The notes: generated by a model from the sequence alone, not told the origin. A stretch of 64,000 nt of DNA from Metaclostridioides mangenotii (GCF_017873185.1 NZ_JAGGJX010000003.1:124001-188000); one strand, 5' to 3'; shown: positions 1-9,320, counted from the first letter of the stretch. Translations and numbers: made by a program.

Positions 1-970
1 CGAGGGCTAATCCGTAGTACACAGGTCTGCATAAACCAACTATATCAGCACCGGAAGCTATAGCTTTAAATACATGCTGACCTCGTCTAACTCCACTATC
101 AAATATAACAGGGACTTTTTTATTTACGGCCTCTGCTATTGATTCCAGCACATCAAAAGAAGCAGGGGCACCTTCAAGTTGCCTTCCACCATGATTTGAA
201 ACCCATATTGCTGATGCACCATGTGATATAGCAATTAAGGCATCTTCAGGTGCTTGTATACCTTTAACAATTACAGGCAATTTTGTATAAGCTGCTACTT
301 TTCTAATAATAGAAGGATTTATTTTACGTAGAGTGTCCGATAATAATTCTTCTATCGACATACCTTCAGCTTGGACATATCCTTCTATATTTGGCATGGT
401 AAGTGGAAATGTGAAGTCGTTTCTTATATCAGCTTCTCTATTGCCGCTTACAGTTGCATCGAGAGTTAGGACAATGGCCTTTGCCCCAGCTTCCATTGCG
501 CTATCTAGAATATGTTTATTAAAATCTTGATTCTTGCTCAAATAGATTTGGAACCATTGAGGTGAACCACCTCCAGCCATTTGAACTTCCTTGAAAGTTT
601 TATTGGCAAAAGTGCTTACAGTCATTATTGTACCAGATGCAGAAACTCCACGTGCTGTACCTTCATCGGCAGTTTCATGTGCTAATCCTTGAGCTGCTCC
701 AGGGCTCATGACCAGTGGAGTATCAATGTTGATGCCAAGAATTTTGGTTTTTAAAACAGGGTTTTCTACTCCAGTCAATACCCTAGGAACAATTCCTTTA
801 TGATTAAATGATTTTGTATTTTGGATTAGCGTCCATTCATCTCCAGCTCCTCCTGCTATGTAGTCAAAGGCACCTTTAGGTATTACGGCAGATGCTCTTA
901 TCGGTAAGTCGTCGATATCTACAATTTCTATGGGTCCTTCCAGTTGGCTTGCTTGATAATTATCGCTCAT
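1..970 (-). CDS. FMN-dependent alpha-hydroxy-acid oxidase, lactate oxidase type (C-terminus cut by window edge)
   Basis: Oxidises L-lactate or a related 2-hydroxy acid to the 2-oxo acid with FMN. The visible 323 residues show YIAGGAGDEWTL near residue 40, WFQIYLSKNQD, the LTLDATVSGNRE strand and SNHGGRQLEGAP, which carries the catalytic His at about 260 and the substrate Arg three residues later. FDSGVRRG and CRPVYYGL follow before the edge. Lactate oxidases are about 370 residues, so some 50 C-terminal residues lie outside. The start is fixed by AGGAGAA seven bases upstream of the ATG at 970. Whether it is a true peroxide-forming oxidase or another family member cannot be told from this sequence. 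Family certain, substrate likely. Confidence 0.9.
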   Translation of the reverse strand, partial: MSDNYQASQLEGPIEIVDIDDLPIRASAVIPKGAFDYIAGGAGDEWTLIQNTKSFNHKGIVPRVLTGVENPVLKTKILGINIDTPLVMSPGAAQGLAHETADEGTARGVSASGTIMTVSTFANKTFKEVQMAGGGSPQWFQIYLSKNQDFNKHILDSAMEAGAKAIVLTLDATVSGNREADIRNDFTFPLTMPNIEGYVQAEGMSIEELLSDTLRKINPSIIRKVAAYTKLPVIVKGIQAPEDALIAISHGASAIWVSNHGGRQLEGAPASFDVLESIAEAVNKKVPVIFDSGVRRGQHVFKAIASGADIVGLCRPVYYGLAL

Positions 971-1194
971 ATAATAATTCTCCTTTATCTAATTTGTTAA
1001 TATACTATGAATAAAAATTATAAAGTTTACAATTTAGTGCAAGTTATATGATATATTATATGAAAGATTTAGAATATATTATAACTAATGTAGCATTTGT
1101 CAGTGTATAACGGGAAGGTATTTATATGAAGAAGATTAATAAGAAAATATTATAAGTTTTTCATATAATAATATTTTTATAGATAAAATAAATT

Positions 1195-1256
1195 TTAATG
1201 TAGCTTAAAGGGTAGAACCGCATCAATTTCTAAATGATGTGGTTTGTTTTGTTATA
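1195..1256 (+). promoter_or_regulatory. T-box-like sequence merged with a terminator hairpin (probably degenerate)
   Basis: The 404-base gap between two divergent genes holds AAAGGGTAGAACCGCATCA, close to the T-box core AGGGTGGNACCGCG. Its 3' half forms a hairpin (ACCGCATCA with TGATGTGGT) followed by TTGTTTTGTT, the layout of a T-box terminator. The TGGN bases that pair with the tRNA CCA end read TAGA, and no clear Stem I is visible upstream. It may be a relic or only a terminator. Confidence 0.3.
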
Positions 1257-1374
1257 TTACAAAAGTGTAATATTAGAGTATGAAAAGTAATCTTAATCGC
1301 AGGATTAAATATTATAAAAATATTAAAATATAAGTATATTAGAAATTCAATAAATAAAATTTGGAGGAATATTT

Positions 1375-2127
1375 ATGAAGGAGATACTTAGAGTAAAAGA
1401 TGTTTCAAAAGATTACGGTTTAAAAGGATTTAAAACTAATGTACTTAAAAATATATCACTTACAGTTCATGAAGGAGATTTTATATCAATAATGGGACCT
1501 TCTGGAGCTGGCAAGACAACATTACTCAACTTAATGTCGACACTTGATAAGGCTACATCGGGAGAAATATTACTGGATGGTATAGATATAGACAAAGTGA
1601 AAAACAAGGATCTATCAAAACTTAGGAGAGATAAGATAGGTTTTATATTTCAAGATTATAATCTATTAGATAATATGACGCTAATGAATAATATAGCCCT
1701 TCCCCTAGCACTGGGCAGAAAAAGGAGCAAAGAAATAGAGGATAGAGTAGTTGAGATTGCTAAAAAATTTGGACTTGTAGATCACTTGGACAAGTACCCT
1801 TATCAATTATCTGGTGGTCAGAAGCAAAGAGGAGCAGCGGCAAGGTCTTTAATCACAAATCCATCTGTTATATTTGCAGATGAACCTACTGGTGCACTGG
1901 ATTCAAGATCTGCATATGAGCTACTGGATTCACTAGAGAGGGTAAATAAAGAAAATAATGCAACTATAATAATGATCACACATGACCCTCTAACTGCAAG
2001 TTACTCAAATGAAGTATACATGATTAGCGATGGATATATAAAGTGTAAACTTAACAAAGGTGAAAGTAGAAAAGAATTCTATGGAAAAATCATGGAGTTG
2101 CTTTCTTCTATGGGAGGTGGACTTTAA
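1375..2127 (+). CDS. ABC transporter ATPase, BceA type
   Basis: ATP-hydrolysing subunit of a peptide-antibiotic detoxification and sensing transporter. The 250 residues carry Walker A GPSGAGKT at 41-48, the Q-loop in FIFQDYNLL near 90, signature LSGGQ at 145-149, Walker B VIFADE at 165-170 and the switch His near 203. The pattern GALD after Walker B is typical of the MacB/LolD/Bce ATPases. TTGGAGGA precedes the ATG. It is directly followed, with no gap, by a BceB-type permease, and downstream by a response regulator and kinase, so the four genes form a complete Bce-like module, probably against bacitracin, lantibiotic or defensin-like peptides. The substrate is inferred from family only. Confidence 0.93.
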   Translation: MKEILRVKDVSKDYGLKGFKTNVLKNISLTVHEGDFISIMGPSGAGKTTLLNLMSTLDKATSGEILLDGIDIDKVKNKDLSKLRRDKIGFIFQDYNLLDNMTLMNNIALPLALGRKRSKEIEDRVVEIAKKFGLVDHLDKYPYQLSGGQKQRGAAARSLITNPSVIFADEPTGALDSRSAYELLDSLERVNKENNATIIMITHDPLTASYSNEVYMISDGYIKCKLNKGESRKEFYGKIMELLSSMGGGL

Positions 2128-4044
2128 GTGAATGTATTTAGCATTGCATTTAATAATTTTAGAAGCAACATAAGAACATATGCAGCCTTTTTTATTTCTA
2201 TGGTATTTTCTGTAGTAGTTCTTATAAACTTTGAAATTTTAAAGAATAGTGAAACAATAAAATTTTTACAAGGAGAAAATAAAAAATTTACAGAGGCGGT
2301 TCTTATATCTGTAATAGTGATTTTATCGGTGTTTTTGGTATTCTTTATTTGGTATGCTACAAATGTGTTTTTTAAAAACAGAGTGAAAGAGATTGGTATA
2401 TTGTCGTTTATGGGACTCGATCTGTTTACAATAGGAAAAATATATTTTGTCGAAAATATGCTTATAGGAGTGAGTTCTTTTATATCAGGTTTAGCAATTG
2501 GGGTAGTGTCTTCTAGATTTTTTCAAGTTATTATTGTTAAAATTTCTGGATTTGATATAGATGTATCAAGCAAATTTGGACTAAATGCTTTAGTATCATC
2601 TGCAGTACTGTTCTTATCAATATTTTTAATAATGACTTTAAAGGGCTTTATAACTATTTGTAGAAGCAGTGTTATAAGTCTTATGAATATGGCAAAACAA
2701 GAAGAAAAGATACCAAAAGTGGGTCTTTTATTGTATATAATGGCAATTGTTTCATTAATGATAATTGGGTATGGATATTACCTTTCATTTGATATAAGGT
2801 CTGGAAATATAGGTAAAATAGTACCAATAATCATCATTATATGTATAGGCACATATGGATTATTTAAGTCGGTTATTCCAGTTGTTTTTAGCGTATTGAT
2901 GAAAAATAAAAAGATACTATTTAATGGTGAAAATATTATTTCTATAAGCAATATAAACTACAGGCTCAGTAAAAACTATAAGACCTATGCCGTAATTTCT
3001 ATAATAATTACAGCGACTATATCCACTTTAGGGTCTGCTGTAGCTATAAAAGATATACAAGAAAATGCGGCAGTTCAAAGAAACATATATACTGTTAGTG
3101 CGGTGTCTAGTGATAAAAATGTTGTAGATAGATATAGACTAGAAAATATAATTCGTCAAACCAATGATATTAAATATTCTGTAAACCCAGAAATGATTGT
3201 TGTAGAGAAAAAGAATAATAAATATATAGGAGATATTGGCAATATATTTATGAACTATAGAGATTTTGTAAAGATATTAAAAGATAATGGAAATGAAGAA
3301 GCGATTAAAGAGTTGGGGCCAAAGTTTGTAAATGGAAAAAATATAATTCAGTTAAAAAGCCCTCAAATGATAGGTTCAGTAGCAGAAAAAGTTGAAACAG
3401 TGGATGTTGATGGTTTTACATATAAGATATCAAAGGGAGAAGTAAAGACTCCAGTTTTAGGTACCGGTTTTAGCTATGAGATTTATATTGTAAACAATAG
3501 TGAATACCAAAAACTAAGGGAGAAAGGGAAGCAATTATATTTCTATGGAGCAAAAGTAGAAAATGAAAAAAATAGTCAGGCTATGTTTAATAATCTTAAA
3601 AAAGATTTAAAAACAAAAAATATTTTCTCTGTTCAAAATGGCTATAAGGTACAAGAAGAAAGCCAATGGATGAAATTTGCATATGCGGTATTAGTATTCC
3701 TATTTATAGTATTTATAATGGTTGCAGGAAGTATAATTTATATGAAAATATACAATGACGCATATGAAGATAGAGATAAATATGACATTTTGATTAAAGT
3801 GGGAGCTAGTGAGGGAGAAATAAAGAAAAGTATTGTAAAAGAAGTATCTTTATTTTACTCTTTACCAATAATAAGCGCTGCAATTTCTAGCTACTTTGCA
3901 CTTAGATTAGTCGGAGATATACTTATTACTCTTGAAAACGTATTTAGTATATATATTTTAAGTTTAGTTGTATGTTTTTTAATTTTCCTAATATACGGGG
4001 TTGTTTCGGTAAGTAAATTTAAAAAAATTATCGGTATAAAGTAG
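2128..4044 (+). CDS. ABC transporter permease, BceB type (FtsX fold)
   Basis: Membrane subunit of the Bce-type transporter. The 638 residues have the diagnostic BceB layout: a first helix, a block of further helices up to about residue 305, a large extracellular domain from about 310 to 510, then three C-terminal helices starting near 513. In known Bce systems this extracellular domain binds or shields the peptide-lipid target complex and signals to the kinase. GTG start at the base after the ATPase stop, with GGGAGGTGG upstream inside the ATPase gene, suggesting translational coupling. A hairpin terminator follows at 4057-4137, so transporter genes and the sensor genes downstream have separate transcripts. 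Confidence 0.92.
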   Translation: MNVFSIAFNNFRSNIRTYAAFFISMVFSVVVLINFEILKNSETIKFLQGENKKFTEAVLISVIVILSVFLVFFIWYATNVFFKNRVKEIGILSFMGLDLFTIGKIYFVENMLIGVSSFISGLAIGVVSSRFFQVIIVKISGFDIDVSSKFGLNALVSSAVLFLSIFLIMTLKGFITICRSSVISLMNMAKQEEKIPKVGLLLYIMAIVSLMIIGYGYYLSFDIRSGNIGKIVPIIIIICIGTYGLFKSVIPVVFSVLMKNKKILFNGENIISISNINYRLSKNYKTYAVISIIITATISTLGSAVAIKDIQENAAVQRNIYTVSAVSSDKNVVDRYRLENIIRQTNDIKYSVNPEMIVVEKKNNKYIGDIGNIFMNYRDFVKILKDNGNEEAIKELGPKFVNGKNIIQLKSPQMIGSVAEKVETVDVDGFTYKISKGEVKTPVLGTGFSYEIYIVNNSEYQKLREKGKQLYFYGAKVENEKNSQAMFNNLKKDLKTKNIFSVQNGYKVQEESQWMKFAYAVLVFLFIVFIMVAGSIIYMKIYNDAYEDRDKYDILIKVGASEGEIKKSIVKEVSLFYSLPIISAAISSYFALRLVGDILITLENVFSIYILSLVVCFLIFLIYGVVSVSKFKKIIGIK

Positions 4045-4056
4045 TAATGTAAATAT

Positions 4057-4137
4057 TAATAATGGCAAGTGTAACTAAGGCGAAATAGAAGATAAAAGCA
4101 AATATGTCGTGTAGTTACATAGCCATTATTTTTTATT
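4057..4137 (+). terminator. Terminator after the Bce transporter
   Basis: Long inverted repeat: TTAATAATGGC and TGTAACT on the left pair with AGTTACA and GCCATTATT on the right, followed by TTTTTTATTTATTT. The promoter of the response-regulator gene must lie in the AT-rich 160 bases downstream. Confidence 0.75.
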
Positions 4138-4304
4138 TATTTAATAGTATATAAACAAAAAAAGTTTATTTTAAAGTTTATTTTATATTAGAATTGTATA
4201 AATAAAATTAATTAATATACAAATATAGTTATATAATGTACTTATAAATAATTTAAAAATATAGAATTAATTACAGATAAAATATTAGAGTAAGGAGGTC
4301 GCAT

Positions 4305-4979
4305 ATGAAAGAGATTTTATTGGTAGAAGATGATATAGCTTTGGCAAAAGAAATTTCTTTAGCTCTAGAAAAATGGGGATTTAATGTTAGTTTAATAGAT
4401 AGCTTTGAAATGATTTTAGAAGAATTTGTTAAGAAGAAGCCTCATGTAGTTATTATGGATATCAATTTACCCTTGTATAATGGATTTTATTGGTGTGAAA
4501 AAATACGAAAAATATCGAATGTTCCTATAATATTTCTATCATCAAGAGACTCAGACATGGATTTAATTATGGGAATAAATAATGGCGGAGATGATTATAT
4601 AACAAAGCCTTTTTCAATTGATGTTCTTGTTACAAAAATAAATGGAATAATACGCAGAGCTTATAATTACAGTGATTCTAACAATCTTATTTACTATAAT
4701 GATGATATAATTTTTGATATTGAAAAGGGAACGGTAAATTACAAAGAAAAAAATCTTGACCTTACAAAAAATGAAATTAAAATACTAACTTTACTTCTAA
4801 AAAATAAAAACAAGATAGTATCGAGGGAAAGTCTTATGATGTCTCTGTGGGATAGCGATGAGTTTGTAACAGATAACGCTCTTACTGTCAATATAAACAG
4901 ATTGAGAGTGAAGTTTAAAGATTTCGGATTTGATGATTTTATAAAAACTAAAAAGGGGATGGGGTATATAATTGAATGA
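4305..4979 (+). CDS. OmpR-family response regulator, BceR type
   Basis: DNA-binding output protein of the peptide-antibiotic sensing pair. The receiver domain (1-120) has the acidic pair D9/D10, the phosphorylated Asp at 52 in VVIMDINLP, and the conserved Lys in ITKPFS. A winged-helix domain fills the last 95 residues and ends in the usual KTKKGMGYIIE. AAGGAGG precedes the ATG. The gene overlaps the kinase gene by four bases (ATGA), so the pair is translated together. By analogy it activates the ABC genes just upstream when the kinase receives a signal through the transporter. Confidence 0.92.
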   Translation: MKEILLVEDDIALAKEISLALEKWGFNVSLIDSFEMILEEFVKKKPHVVIMDINLPLYNGFYWCEKIRKISNVPIIFLSSRDSDMDLIMGINNGGDDYITKPFSIDVLVTKINGIIRRAYNYSDSNNLIYYNDDIIFDIEKGTVNYKEKNLDLTKNEIKILTLLLKNKNKIVSRESLMMSLWDSDEFVTDNALTVNINRLRVKFKDFGFDDFIKTKKGMGYIIE

Positions 4980-5989
4980 GTATAATAAAATATTTAAAAT
5001 ATAAGATAAATTATATTACCCTTGTTTTTATTTTAATTGCAATAATAGATATATATCTTATTTCTCTACGTTCATTAGAAAATAGGTATATTGAGCTTGT
5101 TTATATCAATATGTTCGCTCTAGTAATTGCGATTGGTTTTTTCACTTTGGATTATTTAAGATGGAAGTATAAGTACAGTAATATTTTTAACTGCATAGAA
5201 GAAGGAAGTAGCATTGAAGAATATTTAATAAATGGGGATTCTTTTGAAGAAGAGATAATTAGAGAAATAATAAAGAATTTGAAGAAAGAAAGTGAAATTG
5301 AATTAAGCAAGTATAAAAATGCAACAAAAGATCTAGACGAATACATCTCAAAGTGGATTCACGAAATTAAGATTCCAATATCCGCATTAAATATTATTAC
5401 GGAGAGACTAGATAGTCCAGAAGACAGTATAAGTATAAAAAATGAAACAGAAAAAATGAATTTTCTAGTGAACTCGATTTTATATGGAAGCAGAAGTACA
5501 AATCTGTTTGATGATGTATTTATAAATAAAGTAAATTTAGATGATTTGGTCAAAAAATCTATTAAGAACAATGCTTTTTTATTGATAAAAAACAATTTGG
5601 ATGTGGAATTAAAGGATTTGAACTATGAAGTATACACAGATATTAAGTGTATTTTGTATAGTTTTGATCAAATAATAAATAATGCGATAAAATATTCTAA
5701 AGAAAGAGGAAAGATCGAATTCAATGCAAAATCAGAAGAAAACTGTGTGGTATTGTCTATAAAAGACTATGGTATTGGCATAAGTAAAGAAGATGTAAGT
5801 AGAGTGTTCGATAAGGGATTTACTGGATCAAATGGCAGGGAGCGAGTTTATAAATCCACTGGTATGGGACTTTACTTTTCTAAGAATATAATGGACAAGT
5901 TAGGGCACAAAGTGGAAGTTAGCTCAGAGAAAAATGTATATACGGAGTTTAGGATATTTTTTTATAATATCTCGGATTATTTCGTTTAA
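4976..5989 (+). CDS. Intramembrane-sensing histidine kinase, BceS type
   Basis: 337-residue sensor kinase with two membrane helices (about 14-30 and 41-60) and almost no outside loop, the mark of BceS-like kinases that do not bind ligand but read the state of a partner ABC transporter. Phospho-accepting His 129 lies in KWIHEIKIP. The ATPase domain has N-box NNAIKYSKE, G1 DYGIGISKED and G2 STGMGLYFSK. The start overlaps the regulator stop. Role by family: phosphorylates the neighbouring regulator when the BceAB transporter works against its peptide. Confidence 0.92.
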   Translation: MSIIKYLKYKINYITLVFILIAIIDIYLISLRSLENRYIELVYINMFALVIAIGFFTLDYLRWKYKYSNIFNCIEEGSSIEEYLINGDSFEEEIIREIIKNLKKESEIELSKYKNATKDLDEYISKWIHEIKIPISALNIITERLDSPEDSISIKNETEKMNFLVNSILYGSRSTNLFDDVFINKVNLDDLVKKSIKNNAFLLIKNNLDVELKDLNYEVYTDIKCILYSFDQIINNAIKYSKERGKIEFNAKSEENCVVLSIKDYGIGISKEDVSRVFDKGFTGSNGRERVYKSTGMGLYFSKNIMDKLGHKVEVSSEKNVYTEFRIFFYNISDYFV

Positions 5990-6056
5990 TAGTGCAAATA
6001 TATGTGTGTAGGTCAAAAAATTATAAAAGAATATAAAGTTGGTACTATACTACAAA

Positions 6057-6186
6057 TATTGTAAAAAATATATCGATACAAATTAATAAGGGGAAGTTTA
6101 TTTCAATTATGGTCCGTCTGGATCTGGAAAAAGCACACTTTTGTATATTCTAAGCGGACTGGATATCCAACAAAAGGTAAAATAAA
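6057..6186 (+). pseudogene. Relic of a BceA-type ABC ATPase (N-terminal fragment)
   Basis: Reads VKNISIQINKGKFISIM, then after a one-base frameshift PSGSGKSTLLYILSGLD and a stop at 6182-6184. This is the start of an ABC ATPase up to just past Walker A. Nothing of the Q-loop, signature or Walker B follows. It points to a second Bce-type transporter that has decayed. Confidence 0.75.
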
Positions 6187-6258
6187 TAGTTAATATAAAT
6201 AGTGCGGAGAAACAGTAGGTACTATTTTGAATTTAGAGGGTCAGATAGGAGAACTATT

Positions 6259-6768
6259 ATGAGGCCAAATAGAGTTAGACAATTTTATATAAATGTAACA
6301 GATAAAATGAGCAAATCAGATATAGAGTATGTAAAAGATAGATTAGACGATAACGAAGGAAATTTATTTTTTAAACTTTTAAAATCAGAACAAAAACATA
6401 GCGTAAGAATAGCTAGAAATATTGAAGCGATTATTGAGAATAACGAAGTAGATGATGAAGAAATAACTTACAATAAAGATAAGCTTATAAAAATCGCACT
6501 TCTGCATGATGTAGGAAAGGCTAGAAAAAAGTTAAACGTAATCGATAAATCTATAATAGTTATATTAGCAAAAATTACAGATCATAAACTTAAGAATGTA
6601 AAGTTTTCTAAAAAAGTTCAGTGTTACTACAATCACAGCGAGTACGGTTATGAAATCCTAAAAGATATTGTAGACGATGAGAGAATGCTTTATATAATAA
6701 GAAATCATCACAGTGAGCTGGATGATAAAATGATTAATTTTTTTCAAATAATAGATGATAAAAACTGA
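6259..6768 (+). CDS. HD-domain phosphohydrolase family protein
   Basis: Small predicted metal-dependent phosphohydrolase of the HD superfamily. The core motif is ALLHDVGKARKK, with a preceding conserved His near KHSVRIA and a later NHSEYGYEIL and NHHSELDD that supply further metal ligands. Its natural substrate is unknown, as for most members. The frame is open back to a GTG at 6202, but AGGAGA at 6247-6252 sits six bases from the ATG at 6259 (MRPNRVRQFYIN), so the shorter 169-residue form is preferred. The gene starts just behind a transporter relic and is followed by azlCD debris, so it stands alone. Confidence 0.75.
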   Translation: MRPNRVRQFYINVTDKMSKSDIEYVKDRLDDNEGNLFFKLLKSEQKHSVRIARNIEAIIENNEVDDEEITYNKDKLIKIALLHDVGKARKKLNVIDKSIIVILAKITDHKLKNVKFSKKVQCYYNHSEYGYEILKDIVDDERMLYIIRNHHSELDDKMINFFQIIDDKN

Positions 6769-6841
6769 TTACTCAATACAAACAAATCAATTGCAGTAAG
6801 TCAATTTTAGACAAAATAGATATAACAATGGCTAGATTTAC

Positions 6842-7158
6842 ATGACTCTAACACTAACAGATGAAACATATTCTGTTTTGTGTTCACTGAAGTATCCTGA
6901 TGATGTAGATGAGCAAAAAGTAGATTTCTATATTGCTTCTTTGTGCCATCTATTATGGATTTAGTTGTACAATTGGTGCTTTGTTTGGAAAGATGTTGCC
7001 TTTTGAAGCCCTATTAGTTTGATAGTGCTAGTCGTTATGAAAGATAGAATAAGCATTTGTGATTGTATTAAAAGTAGCTAAAAAAAAATACAATACTCAG
7101 TATATTGTCTGGAACGGCGTGCTATATGATTCTAATCCGAACAGTGTTTCCAGTATAG
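6842..7158 (+). pseudogene. Relic of azlC-azlD branched-chain amino acid exporter genes
   Basis: One stretch reads LTDETYSVLCSLKYPDDVDE and then, across frameshifts and stops, DFYIASLCHLLW and TIGALFGKMLPFEALLV, the pattern of the middle of AzlC (LTDE motif followed by a GxxxG helix). Just before 7158 a second stretch reads LSILSGTACYMILIRTVFPV and a stop, which resembles the C-terminus of AzlD. Order and spacing fit a shrunken azlCD pair. Homology is by recognition only. Confidence 0.55.
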
Positions 7159-7330
7159 TAAGTTAAATAATTATTTTAATTAAACTAAAATAAAATTATT
7201 TTTAAAATAATGTGTTAAAATGATTGTCATATTTAAGCGATAGTGTTATCTTAAAAGTATTGTAATTGTACTTAATTGTATTAATCATAAGAAAAGATGA
7301 CTAATATATAAGATAGGGGTGTCGAAAACA

Positions 7331-8362
7331 ATGATAGAGTATTATAGACAGGTTCAAGAAATTGATAAAAATAAAGTTGTAATAAACGCTGTAATTTTAG
7401 ACGGAGAATTTGAGGGAGAAAAAGCGTTATGGAGCGACGAAGAATATAAGTATAAAAGTAAAGATTTAAATATATGGGAAAAGTTAGAGTCTGACATAAA
7501 AAACTTAAAAAAAGCACAGAGTTTTGATATCGATGGTTGTAATGTATTTTGTGAAGTTACAAATGGGCAAAATCATCTTATAATTTGCGGTGCAGGTCAT
7601 ATTTCTATACCTCTTATAAAAGTAGGTAAGATGATTGGATTCTATGTAACTGTGATAGACGATAGGTCTAAATTCACAAATAATGTACTTAAGACTACAG
7701 ATGCAGATAGAGTGATCTGCGATAACTTTATGTCTGCACTTGACAGTGTTGAAGACAATATTAACAACTACTACGTAATAGTTACAAGAGGCCATAAGTA
7801 CGACCAGGATTGTTTAACAAAAGTACTAAGAAGACCTAATTCATATATTGGAATGATAGGAAGTAAATTAAGAGTTAAAAAAGTAAAAGAATCAGTTATA
7901 GAGCAGGGTTTTGAACCTGAAGAACTAGACAATATCTACTCTCCGATCGGTCTGAGAATAGGTGCAGAGACTCCAGAGGAGATTTCTATTTCTATAATGT
8001 CTGAAATAATACAGGTTAAAAGCAAGGGCAATAGTAACAGTGGCATAAATAAAGAGTTACTGAATGCAATTTTATCAGAAGATGATTTTAAAATGAAAAT
8101 GGCAATGGTGACTATAATAAGTAGAAGAGGTTCGGCACCTAGAAATGTCGGATCGAAGATGCTTGTATTTGAAGATGGAACTTTTTTTGGCAGTATCGGT
8201 GGAGGTTGTGCAGAGTCAGAAGTATTCCACGATGCTCTAAACTGTATTAGAAAACAGCAGTGTTTAGTAAAAGATGTTGATATGACAGGAAATTCTTATG
8301 AAGATGAAGGAATGGTTTGTGGTGGATTTATAAAAGTGTTTATCGATCCTATAAAGATGTAA
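7331..8362 (+). CDS. XdhC/CoxI-family protein
   Basis: Members insert or protect the molybdenum cofactor during maturation of xanthine dehydrogenase-type enzymes. The first half has a Rossmann region (LIICGAGHISIPLIKVGKMIGF) of the XdhC C-terminal type, including VTRGHKYDQDCL and GMIGSKLRVKKV. The second half has the CoxI/XdhC N-terminal type domain, with SRRGSAPRNVGSKM, GSIGGGCAE and EGMVCGG, so the two domains are in swapped order. No molybdenum hydroxylase genes lie nearby. The start is set at ATG 7331, nine bases after AGGGGTG; a GTG at 7319 would overlap that site. Confidence 0.85.
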   Translation: MIEYYRQVQEIDKNKVVINAVILDGEFEGEKALWSDEEYKYKSKDLNIWEKLESDIKNLKKAQSFDIDGCNVFCEVTNGQNHLIICGAGHISIPLIKVGKMIGFYVTVIDDRSKFTNNVLKTTDADRVICDNFMSALDSVEDNINNYYVIVTRGHKYDQDCLTKVLRRPNSYIGMIGSKLRVKKVKESVIEQGFEPEELDNIYSPIGLRIGAETPEEISISIMSEIIQVKSKGNSNSGINKELLNAILSEDDFKMKMAMVTIISRRGSAPRNVGSKMLVFEDGTFFGSIGGGCAESEVFHDALNCIRKQQCLVKDVDMTGNSYEDEGMVCGGFIKVFIDPIKM

Positions 8363-8411
8363 TGTTGATAAGTTAAAGTAGATTTATTTGATAAATTAAT
8401 ATGATTATGTA

Positions 8412-8458
8412 AAGTTAGATCAGGAATATTTTTGAATTTTTGATCTAACTTTTTATAT
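8412..8458 (+). terminator. Terminator after the XdhC gene
   Basis: Perfect 11-bp stem AAGTTAGATCA/TGATCTAACTT, then TTTTTATAT. Confidence 0.85.
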
Positions 8459-8527
8459 AAAAAATAAATAGTTATAAAAGTATTGAAACCTCTGTGATAC
8501 AAAATAAGTATATAATAATATAATATA

Positions 8528-8556
8528 TTGACATATACAGTCAGACTATATATAAC
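8528..8556 (+). promoter_or_regulatory. Promoter with a TetR-like palindromic operator
   Basis: TTGACA at 8528-8533, 17 bases, then TATAAC at 8551-8556. The spacer is filled by the palindrome ATATACAGTCAGACTATAT (8533-8551), whose AGTC-A-GACT core resembles TetR-family operators. A TetR-like C-terminal relic lies downstream at 8974. Confidence 0.5.
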
Positions 8557-8561
8557 TTTTA

Positions 8562-8975
8562 AGAAGGAGGAAGATTTCGAGAGCCACTGTACTATTTCTG
8601 AGGATTTTGGTTGGGGTGGGAAAAATTCAAATATACAATATTTTAAAAAGATAGGTGGAAATATTGACGATGATATTTTTTACTACGTCAAAAGCTATGG
8701 AGTATAAGAGGTTGTAAGAGTTTTGGGGATTATTGGCTATATGTTATTTGCCTATATTCAGTGCATTAGTTTCTAATCTTAAATACTTATACCTAACTCC
8801 AGGATTGTGGGAAAGAGTAGGCGATGAATTTTGGAGTGTATTTTGGTTTGAGACACCATGGGCAATTATAAGGGGAATATTTGATCTCTTCTTTCCAACA
8901 GCAATTATATTTTTCATTATATTATCTATAAAAGTAAAAAGAAAATACAAAAAAATTAAAGATGACGAAATATAA
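8562..8975 (+). pseudogene. Probable broken gene for a small membrane protein
   Basis: After a strong AAGGAGG (near 8563) comes an open stretch without a normal start codon that reads DFESHCTISEDFGWGG and ends at a stop near 8705. A second frame from about 8733 to 8975 encodes up to 80 residues, with one or two membrane helices (WAIIRGIFDLFFPTAIIFFIIL) and a basic tail KVKRKYKKIK. Its only start would be TTG without a clear ribosome-binding site. The two pieces are read as remains of one or two genes. Not recognised as any family. The last 243 bases could still be a real small gene. Confidence 0.4.
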
Positions 8976-9102
8976 AGAAATTTCAGCTTGCCTTGTTGCA
9001 GGAGGTGTTACGGAGCTGATATCTAAAGGTTCTATCTCAATAGACGATAAAAAGAAATTAACCATACTAAAAGAGTCGTTGCTACTGTTAGCCATTAATT
9101 AA
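8974..9102 (+). pseudogene. Relic resembling the C-terminus of a TetR-family regulator
   Basis: Open stretch of 42 codons reading KEISACLVAGGVTELISKG and then SISIDDKKKLTILKESLLLL before a stop. It looks like the last two helices of a TetR-type ligand domain, without the DNA-binding part. It overlaps the stop of the preceding frame and is closed by a terminator. Confidence 0.4.
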
Positions 9103-9111
9103 TGTAATTAT

Positions 9112-9165
9112 AAAATTTACCCCAGTCAAGTTGTTTTGATACAACTAGATTGGGGTAAATTTAAT
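9112..9165. terminator. Bidirectional terminator
   Basis: Arms AAATTTACCCCA (9112-9123) and TGGGGTAAATTT (9151-9162) are exact complements, with an inner AAGTTG/CAACT stem. The remaining bases to 9320 hold only AT-rich sequence and the RBS of the next gene. Confidence 0.85.
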
Positions 9166-9320
9166 TATTATAACAATTAGGATTCTTAAGTTATTATTAT
9201 GATGTAAATTATGATTAGCTATGACAATTAAATATAAATGATAAAAGATAAAATAAAAAAAATTATAATTGGACAACTAATAAAATAAATTGAAGGATTA
9301 TAAAAGAGGGGATGATATAA

